Origin: SIG701 sp045544955
GTDB lineage: Bacteria; Bacillota; Clostridia; Oscillospirales; CAG-272
Direction of reading: 5' to 3'
DNA length: 64,000 bases
Assembly (NCBI GenBank): GCA_045544955.1
Contig: JAZPZY010000072.1
Coordinates: forward strand, 1 to 64,000
Positions 35,642-43,912 of this stretch are shown in pieces. Both the position numbers and the translations under genes were made by a program. Under the pieces are notes generated by a model. The model had not been told where the DNA came from. It worked only from the letters and a program-made list of their open reading frames with translations, and searched no databases. Positions within the stretch are counted from its first letter, which is position 1. Each line of letters begins with the position of its first letter.

Positions 35642-35687
35642 GGCATTTTGGTAAACTGTCCCCGACGGATAGGATACCGTCCCGCGG

Positions 35688-37124
35688 TCACCGGAGAACG
35701 GCAATATACCCGGGCATTCTGCCCCGGGTGCTGTGCCACTCCGTTTGTTTATCCTCTGCCATCCGGCAAAGGAACGCCCCGCTGATCTCCTCTCCCGGCA
35801 CAAGCACGGGAATCCCCGGCGGATACGCCCACACGTACTCCACCGCGATCCGTCCCGCCGCCTTATCCGCCTCGACCCATTCAAAGGGGGATTCCAGTGC
35901 CGCCTCCGGTGAGAGACGGATGTTGGGCAGATTACCGGCCAAGTCCGGCAGAGGGGGCGGTGTACTCGGCTCACATGCGGCGTCAATATCCAGCAGTGCC
36001 TTTGCCAGAGCCGCCAGCGACTCTTTCGTATCGCCCATGCCGGTCATGGCAAGAACGCCTAAGGGGGAGGTCATTTCCGGCTCGATCCCCCGCTTTCGCA
36101 ATGCGGCGGTCAATTCCGGGCCGGTCACGGACGTGCCCCGGACGGAAATATAAATCTTGCTTCGGTCGTAGGCGAACGCATCGGTCAGCCCGGCACCGCC
36201 GTGATAGGGAATCCGCAGATACCGAAGCCCGGCGATCGCCCCGTCAAACGAATCAAGAGCCTCCCACCATTCCGCAAACAGGGACGGATTCGCACAAAGC
36301 GTCTGCACGCATCCGTCAATGGAAGCCATCAGAAGATAGGACGGACTGCTTGTTTCGAATACGGACAGCTGATGAGAAAGCCTGTCCATATCCACGAAAG
36401 CACCACCCGCGTGCAGAACGGCTGTCTGCGTGAGAGAGGGCAGAGTTTTGTGCACGCTCTGTACCACCACGTCCGCACCGGCCCGCACGGCTCCGCCGCC
36501 AAAATAGGTCGACAGGGATAAATGGGCACCGTGTGCCTCATCCACAAACAGAGGAACATCTGCACCGTGTGCCACGGCCGCAATGGAAGCTATATCGGAA
36601 ATCACGCCCTCGTAGGTGGGGGAGGTAAGGATCACCAACCGCACCTCCGGGTGCTCTGCCAGTGCTTTTTTCACGGAATCGGGCGAAACCGAGCCGAAAA
36701 GCCCCGTCTCCCCGTCCGTCGGCGGCATCAGGTACACCGGGTGCAGACCGCACAGCTCCACGGCGTGATACACCGATTTATGTGCCGCCCGTGTCATAAG
36801 CACCGTATCACCCCGCTTTGTCAGCGAGCGGATGCCGGCAAGAATACCGCCGCTCGAACCGTTCACCAGAAAAAAGGAGCGTTCCGCACCCCACAGTGCG
36901 GCGGCTTTATCCATGGCCGACCGAAGGATTCCCTCAGCACCGTGGAGATTGTCAAAACCGTCGATCTCGGTAATATCCTCCAAAAGCGAAAGGGAGGAAA
37001 GAAAAGGAGCCTTCCCGGGATTCCGCTTGTGCCCCGGCATGTGCATGGGAAGACGTCCCTCTGCCGCATTTTCCCGAAGAAGCGATAGAAGCAGCGGGAG
37101 TTTTTCGTTTTCGTTCATCTTCAT
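35688..37124 (-). CDS. Orn/Lys/Arg decarboxylase family PLP enzyme
   Basis: A 478-residue fold-type I PLP enzyme. Family features: LPMHMPGHKRNPGK near residue 25, FFLVNGSSGGILAGI near 85, LFVDEAHGAHLS near 200, and VVQSVHKTLPSLTQTA near 225 with the PLP-binding lysine in SVHKT. It matches the short SpeA/YaaO-type branch that lacks the N-terminal wing domain and decarboxylates arginine, lysine or ornithine to polyamine precursors. The exact substrate cannot be told from the sequence. No spermidine-synthesis genes are next to it. Confidence 0.9.
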   Translation of the reverse strand: MKMNENEKLPLLLSLLRENAAEGRLPMHMPGHKRNPGKAPFLSSLSLLEDITEIDGFDNLHGAEGILRSAMDKAAALWGAERSFFLVNGSSGGILAGIRSLTKRGDTVLMTRAAHKSVYHAVELCGLHPVYLMPPTDGETGLFGSVSPDSVKKALAEHPEVRLVILTSPTYEGVISDIASIAAVAHGADVPLFVDEAHGAHLSLSTYFGGGAVRAGADVVVQSVHKTLPSLTQTAVLHAGGAFVDMDRLSHQLSVFETSSPSYLLMASIDGCVQTLCANPSLFAEWWEALDSFDGAIAGLRYLRIPYHGGAGLTDAFAYDRSKIYISVRGTSVTGPELTAALRKRGIEPEMTSPLGVLAMTGMGDTKESLAALAKALLDIDAACEPSTPPPLPDLAGNLPNIRLSPEAALESPFEWVEADKAAGRIAVEYVWAYPPGIPVLVPGEEISGAFLCRMAEDKQTEWHSTRGRMPGYIAVLR

Positions 37125-37227
37125 ATACTTCTCTCCTTCTGAAGCCGGGCGTGGTGCTTTTTGCCCAACAAAATCCGATTATTTCGAAAAAATTTGCCGT
37201 TCTGCACAAAAATTGACAAATTTCCTC

Positions 37228-37256
37228 TTTACAAATCGGTCAATATAGTGTATAAT
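37228..37256 (+). promoter_or_regulatory. Promoter of the cytidylate-kinase-like gene
   Basis: TTTACA (37228-37233), 17-base spacer, TATAAT (37251-37256). Confidence 0.8.
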
Positions 37257-37302
37257 AAATCCATCAATCAATCAGACGCAGTCTGTCACAGGAGGTTGCC
37301 TT

Positions 37303-37923
37303 ATGAACAAAATCATCACCATTGCCCGTCAGTACGGAAGCGGCGGTCACAAAGTTGCCCAGAAACTTGCCGAAATGCTGGGTGTCAAATGCTATGACCA
37401 GGATCTCATCACCATGGCGGCGGAAAAAAGCGGTCTCAGCAAGGAAGCGCTCGGCCACGTAGACGAAAAGGCAGCCAGCAGCCTTCTGTATACGCTGGTA
37501 ATGGGTTCCAATATGTATCACAGCACGGTGGACCAGTTCAACGTACCGATCAATGACAAGTTGTTCTGCCTGCAGTCGGAGATCATCCGTGAAATTGCCG
37601 AAAAGGAATCCTGCATTTTCGTAGGCCGCTGTGCGGACTACGTGCTGGCAGAGAACAAAGCCTGCACCAAAGTGTTCGTGTACGCCGATTTCGATCACCG
37701 GGTAGCGACGGTCTGCCAGAGACAGAGCGTAAGCGAGGGTGAAGCAAGGGATCTGATCGTGAAAAACGACAAACGCCGTGCCAACTACTACAACTACTAC
37801 ACCGGACACAAATGGGGACGTATGGAAAACTACGATCTTTCCGTATCCACCGACATCATCGGTATCGACGGTGCCGCAAAGCTGATTGCCGATTTCGCTG
37901 AAATCGCTTTCGCAAAGCTCTGA
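37303..37923 (+). CDS. Cytidylate kinase-like family protein
   Basis: A 206-residue P-loop kinase of the cytidylate-kinase-like family common in Clostridia. The loop is ITIARQYGSGGHKVAQKLAEMLG (residues 5-27). CIFVGRCADYVL near 105 and RVATVCQRQSVSEGEARDLIVKNDKRRANYYNYYTG near 135 form the lid and NMP-binding parts. It is separate from the essential Cmk, and its real substrate is uncertain. AGGAGG precedes the start. Confidence 0.9.
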   Translation: MNKIITIARQYGSGGHKVAQKLAEMLGVKCYDQDLITMAAEKSGLSKEALGHVDEKAASSLLYTLVMGSNMYHSTVDQFNVPINDKLFCLQSEIIREIAEKESCIFVGRCADYVLAENKACTKVFVYADFDHRVATVCQRQSVSEGEARDLIVKNDKRRANYYNYYTGHKWGRMENYDLSVSTDIIGIDGAAKLIADFAEIAFAKL

Positions 37924-37951
37924 TGCGGTGCCGCATACGAAAATAAAGAAA

Positions 37952-37983
37952 AACGGACGCCGTGCGGTGTCCGTTATTTTTTT
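37952..37983. terminator. Bidirectional terminator
   Basis: AACGGACGCC pairs with GGTGTCCGTT (G-U included) across a four-base loop, with A/T runs on both sides, between two convergent genes. It overlaps the last codon of the glycosyltransferase. Confidence 0.88.
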
Positions 37984-38732
37984 CCTTTGAGTTTATACAG
38001 CCACGTACCGAAATAGAATTTCGGCAGACGCATCATGCGACCGATGCGGCGGGGCTCTTTCAAAAGGCGGTAGAACCATTCAAGTCCCAGCCTTATAAAG
38101 ATCCGTGGGGCACGCTTTACCGTGCCGGCGTATACGTCCAGCGAACCGCCGAGGCCGAGGAAGATGCGGACACCTGGCATCCGCGCCCGATTCTCAACGA
38201 TCCATTTTTCCTGTGCCGGGGCACCCAGGCACACGAAAAGAATCTTCGCACCCGAGGCGTTTACGGCAGCGACGGCTGCGTCGTTTTCCGCACCCGTTTT
38301 CTGAAAATAGCCGTCCTGCATACCGGCGACGGACAGCGAAGGCATCTCCTCCTGCAGTTTTTGGGCGGCGGTCTGTGCGACTCCCGGTTTTCCGCCGAGA
38401 AAGTACACGGGGATCCCGTCCTGTGCCGCAAAAGAGAGGACTTCTCTGCCAAGCTCCACGCCGGCAACTTTTCCCTTAAGGGGCGTACCGAGGATCCGTG
38501 CCGCTTTTACCACGCCGATACCGTCGGGAATGGTAAGCGTTGCGGCGTTCACCACCGGATACAGGGCCGGATCGTCAATACAGGACTGTACGATTTCGGA
38601 ATTAGGCGTAAAAACGGTCTCCGTCAAATCGGCAGCCACCGATGCCCGAAGGCGATCGGCGGCTTCCGTTAACGTCACGTTATCAAAATATACGCCGCGG
38701 ATACTGATTCTTGCCGCGGTATCTGCTTTCAT
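37974..38732 (-). CDS. WecG/TagA/CpsF family glycosyltransferase
   Basis: A 252-residue GT26 glycosyltransferase. Features: FTPNSEIVQSC near residue 42, LTIPDGIGVVKAARILG near 67, IPVYFLGGKPG near 107, and LFVCLGAPAQEKWI near 165. The C-terminal RAPRIFIRLGLEWFYRLLKEPRR is the basic, amphipathic membrane-association helix. Family members add N-acetylmannosamine or related sugars to lipid-linked precursors of wall teichoic acid or capsule. It follows the acyl carrier protein gene after 21 bases. Confidence 0.92.
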   Translation of the reverse strand: MKADTAARISIRGVYFDNVTLTEAADRLRASVAADLTETVFTPNSEIVQSCIDDPALYPVVNAATLTIPDGIGVVKAARILGTPLKGKVAGVELGREVLSFAAQDGIPVYFLGGKPGVAQTAAQKLQEEMPSLSVAGMQDGYFQKTGAENDAAVAAVNASGAKILFVCLGAPAQEKWIVENRARMPGVRIFLGLGGSLDVYAGTVKRAPRIFIRLGLEWFYRLLKEPRRIGRMMRLPKFYFGTWLYKLKGKK

Positions 38733-38768
38733 AAATTATACGTCAGCCTTGAATTATACGTCAGCCTT
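38733..38768. repeat. 18-bp tandem duplication at the acyl carrier protein stop
   Basis: AATTATACGTCAGCCTTG occurs twice head to tail. One copy encodes the last codons of the acyl carrier protein (KADV-stop); the other repeats them in the gap before the glycosyltransferase gene. Confidence 0.85.
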
Positions 38769-38984
38769 GGTGCTGAGGAAATCCACGATATCGCCTACGG
38801 TCACGAACTTGTGAATTTCGTCGTCCGTGATCTCAATATCGAACTTCTCCTCGCAGAGCAGGACCAGATCAGCAAGTTCCAGCGAGTTTACACCCAGATC
38901 GTTTACCAACTCCGCAGAGAGGGTAATGTCATCGGGATTTACGGAAAGTTCTTCCACCAGCAGATTTTTTACCTTATCAAACAT
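38754..38984 (-). CDS. acpP: Acyl carrier protein
   Basis: A 76-residue acidic four-helix carrier protein. The phosphopantetheine serine is Ser34 in DLGVNSLELADLV. The residue before it is Asn rather than the usual Asp of the DSL motif, which may alter recognition by the phosphopantetheinyl transferase or partner enzymes. No fatty-acid synthesis gene is close; the neighbour downstream is a wall glycosyltransferase. It could be a specialised rather than the housekeeping carrier. Confidence 0.92.
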   Translation of the reverse strand: MFDKVKNLLVEELSVNPDDITLSAELVNDLGVNSLELADLVLLCEEKFDIEITDDEIHKFVTVGDIVDFLSTKADV

Positions 38985-39074
38985 ACAATACTCCTTCTGC
39001 CGCAGGCGTGCGGCACGTTTATTTCAAAAAAGCGGGGCATCCGGCGGCACTGCTGCCGATGCAAACACACTATT

Positions 39075-39103
39075 ATTATAAGAGCCGCGGCAATATTTGT
39101 CAA
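39075..39103 (-). promoter_or_regulatory. Promoter of acyl carrier protein/glycosyltransferase operon
   Basis: Minus strand TTGACA (39098-39103), 17-base spacer, TATAAT (39075-39080). Confidence 0.88.
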
Positions 39104-39150
39104 GGATTTTTTATTTTTTTGGTACATCCCCTCTTTTTCTGCTTTTCTGC

Positions 39151-39179
39151 TTGCAAATACCGTACGAATCGTTTATAAT
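39151..39179 (+). promoter_or_regulatory. Promoter of the TIM-barrel isomerase gene
   Basis: TTGCAA (39151-39156), 17-base spacer, TATAAT (39174-39179). Confidence 0.82.
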
Positions 39180-39238
39180 GACCGTATAGGAAAACAAAAC
39201 GATCACCGTGCGGAATCCGCACGCAATAAAGGAGAACT

Positions 39239-40084
39239 ATGCATATGAAACTCAGCGTTACCTCGTACAGCTTCGGAAAGTATATAGAAAAGGATCGGCT
39301 CGGCTATCTGGGCATCATCGACAAGGCGGCGGAAATGGGATTTGACGGCATCGAATTCAGCCAGGGCGACTGGATGAAAGAGCCGGATGCCGCAAAGCGG
39401 ATCCGGGAGCGTGCCGCAGAACGGAATATTGAGTTGATCTCCCTTTGCGTGGGTGCGGATTTTATCAACAACCCCGATGCGGTTGCCGAAACGAAGGCAA
39501 GAGTGGATTTTGCGGCCGAAATGGGCGTGAAACGGATGCGGCACGACATCACCGGCGGCTTTAAGGACAGAAAGATCTGCCGGGGCTACGACGACGCTTT
39601 AGAGATCGTCGTTCCCGCCGTACGGGAAATTGCCGATTACGCCCAGCAGAAGGGCGTGGGCACCATGACGGAAAACCACGGTTTCTTTTCGCAGGACGCC
39701 CTTCGTGTGGAAAAACTGATCAACACCGTGGCACACGAAAACTTCGGTGCCCTTCTGGATCTGGGCAACTTTATGTGTGCGGATGAGGATCCTGCCCTCT
39801 CCGTTTCCATTCTGGCACCGTACGCCGTGCACGTGCACGCAAAGGATTTCTTCCTTCGTTCCGGCATGCTCCCAAACCCGGGCAAGGGCTGGTTTACGAC
39901 CCGGGGCGGCAACTACATCAGGGGCACCATCATCGGACACGGCGACGCCAAGATCGCCCAGAGCATCGGTATTCTGAAAAAATGCGGCTACGACGGATAC
40001 GTAACGGTGGAATTCGAAGGCATGGAAGACAATCTTCTGGGCATCGAATACGGCCGGGACAATCTGCGTGCCATGCTGGGATAA
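39239..40084 (+). CDS. Sugar phosphate isomerase/epimerase family protein
   Basis: A 281-residue xylose-isomerase-like TIM barrel. Seen features: AAEMGFDGIEFSQGDW near residue 32, IELISLCVGADFI near 65, GVGTMTENHGFFSQD near 138 with a likely metal-binding Glu-Asn-His, NFGALLDLGNF near 168, VHVHAKDF near 200 and YDGYVTVEFEGMED near 260. It is a second member of the same broad family as the protein at 8843-9580. The substrate is unknown. AAAGGAG precedes the ATG. Confidence 0.85.
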   Translation: MHMKLSVTSYSFGKYIEKDRLGYLGIIDKAAEMGFDGIEFSQGDWMKEPDAAKRIRERAAERNIELISLCVGADFINNPDAVAETKARVDFAAEMGVKRMRHDITGGFKDRKICRGYDDALEIVVPAVREIADYAQQKGVGTMTENHGFFSQDALRVEKLINTVAHENFGALLDLGNFMCADEDPALSVSILAPYAVHVHAKDFFLRSGMLPNPGKGWFTTRGGNYIRGTIIGHGDAKIAQSIGILKKCGYDGYVTVEFEGMEDNLLGIEYGRDNLRAMLG

Positions 40085-40096
40085 GGGAATCAATGT

Positions 40097-40741
40097 ATGA
40101 AACAAACAGCCGACAAAAACAGAAACCGCCGGCGGATGGGGATCGCCGTCTGTATCGTACTGCTGCTGGGGGCGGTCAGTGCCGCCCTGCTCAGCCATCC
40201 GGAATGGTTCGTTTATAAAGGGAAAGACGATGCCCCCGCCACCATGTATTCCGACACGGTGCGTAGCTTTTCCTTCTACGAGCCGGATTACGATTTGAAC
40301 GTGGAAGAGGACGAGTACTATATGGGGCTGGACCGCTACATCCACATCCAGCGGGGCGGCGAAAACATCGCCGTTACCGACGGTGACTTTGCCGCATGGG
40401 GAGCCCCCATTGAGTTTTTCCACCGCTATTTTACCGCCGCCATTTACGCGGACGTGGAAACGTATAATTCCCTGTTCACGGAAAAATATTATCTTACAGC
40501 AAACCCGTACGAATTTTTTGCCCCTCAGCGGATCTTTGGTATTACGGTAGAGCAGCTCAGTGCAGAGAACACGGCCGCCGGCACGAAGTACGTCTACAAC
40601 GTAACGTACGCCATCCATAAAAACGACGGCACCTTCCGCAACGATATTGACAGCGACGCCTTCAAAACGCTGATCTTCACCCTGGTTCCCGACGGCGACA
40701 CCCTGAAGATTGACGCCATTGATTACTACCGGCAGAAATAA
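40097..40741 (+). CDS. Hypothetical membrane-anchored protein
   Basis: A 214-residue protein with an N-terminal basic stretch and one membrane segment (IAVCIVLLLGAVSAALL). Its outer domain (DFAAWGAPIEFFHRYFTAAIYADVETYNSLFTEKY) resembles the NTF2-like domains of small anchored lipoprotein-like proteins, a weak impression only. It starts 12 bases after the isomerase-like gene, so it is in the same transcript. Confidence 0.75.
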   Translation: MKQTADKNRNRRRMGIAVCIVLLLGAVSAALLSHPEWFVYKGKDDAPATMYSDTVRSFSFYEPDYDLNVEEDEYYMGLDRYIHIQRGGENIAVTDGDFAAWGAPIEFFHRYFTAAIYADVETYNSLFTEKYYLTANPYEFFAPQRIFGITVEQLSAENTAAGTKYVYNVTYAIHKNDGTFRNDIDSDAFKTLIFTLVPDGDTLKIDAIDYYRQK

Positions 40742-40772
40742 CGCCCCGCTCACAGGTACAAATGCATAAAAC

Positions 40773-40821
40773 GCCTCCCCTTTGCACATACTGCACTGTA
40801 TACTGCAAGGGAGGCTTTTTT
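40773..40821 (+). terminator. Terminator overlapping the next gene's ribosome site
   Basis: GCCTCCC..TTTGCA pairs with TGCAAGGGAGGC, followed by T6. The GGGAGG in the 3' arm is also the only ribosome site for the ORF starting at 40822. Confidence 0.8.
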
Positions 40822-41268
40822 ATGCAAATCGCCATGCTGGATCTGATGCCGCTGCTCTGGGGGCTCTGTCTCGTGCTCTCGGCTGTTCTGTTTTTCTACC
40901 GGGATTACGCTGCCCCGGCCCGCACGGTCCCCGCCGCCGCCTTTGCCCTGCTCCTTTATTTTTGGGGAAAGCCGCCCCGGATGCAGGTGCTTGTGTTTGC
41001 GGTGCTTTACGCCCTGTGTGCCGCCGTGTACGCCGTTCTGCTCCGATTTTCCGCCTCCGAAAAAAAACTGAAAAAATTTCGCAAAAAACTCTTGACACGG
41101 CACACGACCGGTGGTATAATCGTTACCAACAACCGAATAACAGGCTGTGACGAAGACGGCAGAAAAGAGTTCCCCACAGAGAGTCGGTGGCTGGTGAAAA
41201 CCGACGGTTCGATTTTCAAACGCTTATCCCTTCCGAGCCGGAAGCCCGAACGCAAAAAAAGCAAGTAG
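40822..41268 (+). CDS. Small membrane protein, unknown
   Basis: A 148-residue ORF starting MQIAMLDLMPLLWGLCLVLSA with three hydrophobic segments up to about residue 80, then a basic part (SEKKLKKFRKKLL). The last 60 codons run over the promoter and first part of the T-box leader at 41092-41410, so the true C-terminus may be meaningless read-through or a genuine overlap. The ribosome site lies in a terminator stem. Reality of the gene is uncertain. Confidence 0.45.
   Translation: MQIAMLDLMPLLWGLCLVLSAVLFFYRDYAAPARTVPAAAFALLLYFWGKPPRMQVLVFAVLYALCAAVYAVLLRFSASEKKLKKFRKKLLTRHTTGGIIVTNNRITGCDEDGRKEFPTESRWLVKTDGSIFKRLSLPSRKPERKKSK
41092..41120 (+). promoter_or_regulatory. Promoter of T-box leader 1
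   Basis: TTGACA (41092-41097), 17-base spacer, TATAAT (41115-41120). Confidence 0.9.
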
Positions 41269-41406
41269 ACGCTTCCCGTGTATGCTGCGTCAGTGCATAG
41301 GACTTGTTTGAGTCCGAGAGTGGCACCGTTTCCGGTGCAATTTGAGTGGTACCGCGGATTTTGTTTTTACAATCCGTCTCAAAGGCAACTTTGAGACGGA
41401 TTTTTT
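41127..41406 (+). ncRNA. T-box riboswitch 1, upstream of the first acyl-CoA synthetase fusion
   Basis: Stem I is visible: base GGCT/AGCC with a kink-turn, GAAG/CTTC, and a distal arm GTCGGT/ACCGAC with the loop GGCTGGTGAAA. Stem III is GGACT/AGTCC. The T-box GAGTGGTACCGCGG is at 41344-41357; its bulge TGGT fits a tRNA ending in ACCA, as Val, Leu and Ile tRNAs do. A terminator (TCCGTCTCAAAG/CTTTGAGACGGA then T6) ends at 41406. The specifier codon is not certain; by position AUC (Ile) or CUU (Leu) are candidates. Confidence 0.93.
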
Positions 41407-41444
41407 ATTTTCCGATTTACATATCGGTTTTACAGGAGGCTGTT

Positions 41445-43712
41445 ATGCAGGCATCTACCATGAACAAACTTACTGAAATCGGCACACGTATCCGGGAGAT
41501 GCGTGAGATCGCAGGCTATTCCGTTGACGAAATGGCACAAAAAGCGGAAGTTTCCCTTGCGGAGTATCTCCGATACGAAGCGGGAGAGACGGATTTCCCC
41601 TTTACGTTTTTGCATAAATGTGCACAGATCTTTGATCTGGAGATCACCGATATTCTGGAAGGACGTTCGGCGAATCTTTCTTCCTACACCGTAACCCGCA
41701 AGGGCCAGGGTGCACGGACCGCCAAGGAAGACGGCATCGAGATCGCCGACCTTGCCCCTATGTTCCGGGACAAGCTGGCAGAGCCCTACTGGGTACGGTA
41801 CGAGTATGCGGAAAACCTCCAGAATGCCCCGATCCACTGTGTAAAGCACGCCGGTCAGGAATTTGACCTGGTGCTCAGCGGTAAGCTGAAGATCCAGGTT
41901 GGCTCCCACACGGAGGTTCTGGAAGAGGGCGACAGCATCTTCTACAACTCCTCCACGCCCCACGGTATGATCGCAGTTGGCGGCGAGGATTGCGTATTCC
42001 TGGCCATGGTCATGAGCGGTGAAGCCAGCACCGACAACGTGATCCATCCCGGCTACATCTCCGCACCCAAGGCGGAGAAGCTGGTAATCGAGGATTTCAT
42101 CAAAACCACGGAAGATGAAAACGGTCTTCTCAAAAAGATCGATTTTGTAAACGAAGACAAATTCAATTTCGCCTTTGACGTGGTGGACGCACTGGGCAGA
42201 CAGAAGCCGGACGCTCTTGCCATGATCCATCTGGACAAGAACAAAACGGAACGCCGCTTCACATTTGCCGACATCAAGCGTGCCTCCTCCCAGTGTGCCA
42301 ACTACTTTACTTCTCTGGGCATCAAACGGGGCGACCGTGTTATGGTGGTACTGAAACGGCACTATCAGTTCTGGTTTGCTATTCTGGGACTGCACAAGCT
42401 GGGTGCCATCGCAATCCCGGCCACCAATCAGCTCCATGAGCACGACTTCACCTACCGATTTGACGCTGCCGGCGTTTCCGCTATTCTCTGCACCGCAGAC
42501 GGAGATACGGCTGCGGAAGTAGACAAGGCGGCTCTTCAGTGCCCCTCCGTTACCACAAAGATCCTGGTAGGCGGAAAACGGGAAGGCTGGCACGATTTTG
42601 ACGCCGAGTACAATCTCTTCTCCGGCAAATTCGAACGCACGGAGAACGCGCCGGCAGGCGACGATTCCATGCTGATGTTCTTCACCTCCGGCACTACCGG
42701 CTATCCGAAGATCGCCGAGCATTCCTACAAATATCCTCTCGGGCACTACATCACCGCACGCTACTGGCACAACATCCATCCGGGCGGACTGCATCTGACC
42801 ATCTCCGATACGGGCTGGGGCAAAGCACTCTGGGGCAAACTGTACGGCCAGTGGATGTGCGAGGCCGGTGTATTCACCTACGACTTTGACCGTTTCAACG
42901 CCGCAGAAATCCTGCCTCTGTTCAAGCAGTACAACATCACCACCTTCTGCGCACCGCCCACCATGTACCGTATGCTGATCAAGGAGGATATCTCCAAGTA
43001 CGATCTCTCCTCCATCCGCTACGCCACCACTGCCGGCGAGGCCTTGAACCCCGAAGTGTTCAAGCAGTTCCAGCAGCAGACCGGTCTTTGCATCATGGAA
43101 GGATTCGGTCAGACGGAAACTACCCTGTCCATCGCCAACCTGGTGGGTGATACCTCCAAGATCGGCTCCATGGGCAAGCCCACGCCCCTTTACGATATCG
43201 ATCTGGTGGATGCGGACGGCAATCCCGTACCGGACGGTGAAAACGGCGAGATCGTCATCCGTACGAGCGGTGACAAGCTGCCTGTTGGTCTGTTCAAGGG
43301 ATATTACAGAGAGCCGGAAAAGACCGCCGAGGTATGGCACGACGGACTGTATCACACCCGGGATCTGGCGTGGCGTGATGAGGACGGCTTCCTCTGGTAC
43401 GTGGGCCGTGCAGACGACGTGATCAAATCCTCCGGCTACCGCATCGGGCCCTTTGAGATCGAATCGGTCATCATGGAGCTGCCCTACGTTCTGGAATGCG
43501 GTGTTTCCGCCGCACCGGATGAGGTCCGGGGACAGGTGGTCAAAGCCAGCATCGTGCTTACCAAGGGCACCGTTCCCACGGAAGAACTGAAAAAAGAAAT
43601 CCAGGACTACGTAAAGAAGCAGACCGCCCCGTACAAATACCCCCGCATCGTCGTCTTCCGCGACGAGCTTCCCAAAACCATCAGCGGCAAAATCCAGCGT
43701 AACAAGCTGTAA
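41445..43712 (+). CDS. XRE-cupin-AMP-dependent acyl-CoA synthetase fusion 1
   Basis: A 755-residue three-part protein. Residues about 8-70 are an XRE helix-turn-helix (IREMREIAGYSVDEMAQKAEVS). About 115-180 form a cupin (GQEFDLVLSGKLKIQVGSHTEVLEEGDSI then STPHGMI). From about 240 there is a complete acetyl-CoA-synthetase-like enzyme: TSGTTGYPK near 413, EGFGQTETT near 550, RDLAWRDEDGFLWYVGR near 640 and the C-terminal catalytic lysine in ISGKIQ. It should activate a short or branched acid to acyl-CoA through an acyl-AMP. AGGAGG precedes ATG 41445. Control by a T-box suggests an amino-acid role. Its paralogue is at 46651. Confidence 0.92.
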   Translation: MQASTMNKLTEIGTRIREMREIAGYSVDEMAQKAEVSLAEYLRYEAGETDFPFTFLHKCAQIFDLEITDILEGRSANLSSYTVTRKGQGARTAKEDGIEIADLAPMFRDKLAEPYWVRYEYAENLQNAPIHCVKHAGQEFDLVLSGKLKIQVGSHTEVLEEGDSIFYNSSTPHGMIAVGGEDCVFLAMVMSGEASTDNVIHPGYISAPKAEKLVIEDFIKTTEDENGLLKKIDFVNEDKFNFAFDVVDALGRQKPDALAMIHLDKNKTERRFTFADIKRASSQCANYFTSLGIKRGDRVMVVLKRHYQFWFAILGLHKLGAIAIPATNQLHEHDFTYRFDAAGVSAILCTADGDTAAEVDKAALQCPSVTTKILVGGKREGWHDFDAEYNLFSGKFERTENAPAGDDSMLMFFTSGTTGYPKIAEHSYKYPLGHYITARYWHNIHPGGLHLTISDTGWGKALWGKLYGQWMCEAGVFTYDFDRFNAAEILPLFKQYNITTFCAPPTMYRMLIKEDISKYDLSSIRYATTAGEALNPEVFKQFQQQTGLCIMEGFGQTETTLSIANLVGDTSKIGSMGKPTPLYDIDLVDADGNPVPDGENGEIVIRTSGDKLPVGLFKGYYREPEKTAEVWHDGLYHTRDLAWRDEDGFLWYVGRADDVIKSSGYRIGPFEIESVIMELPYVLECGVSAAPDEVRGQVVKASIVLTKGTVPTEELKKEIQDYVKKQTAPYKYPRIVVFRDELPKTISGKIQRNKL

Positions 43713-43724
43713 TATATTCCGTAA

Positions 43725-43765
43725 AAGAAGGGGGGAGGATGCGCTCTCCCCTTCTCCGTTTTCAC
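43725..43765 (+). terminator. Terminator after fusion gene 1
   Basis: GAAGGGG..GAG pairs with CTC.CCCCTTC, followed by a short T-stretch. This makes the first T-box unit a single-gene transcript. Confidence 0.7.
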
Positions 43766-43912
43766 GACTTGATTCCATACCGTTACGAATTTGTGAATTT
43801 TCTGAAAAATCCCGCAAAATCCATTGACTTTTACCTTAGGTCATAAGCTAAAATTCTTGTATCACAGGCAGCCGTGTGCTATACTGTTATATAGATGGAA
43901 GAGGTGATCCGG

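Noticed and set aside
32814..35654. Plus-strand ORF of 946 codons opposite the FG-GAP gene
   Set aside because: It is a mirror reading of the repeat protein, rich in His/Val/Gly from reversed repeat codons, with no independent support.
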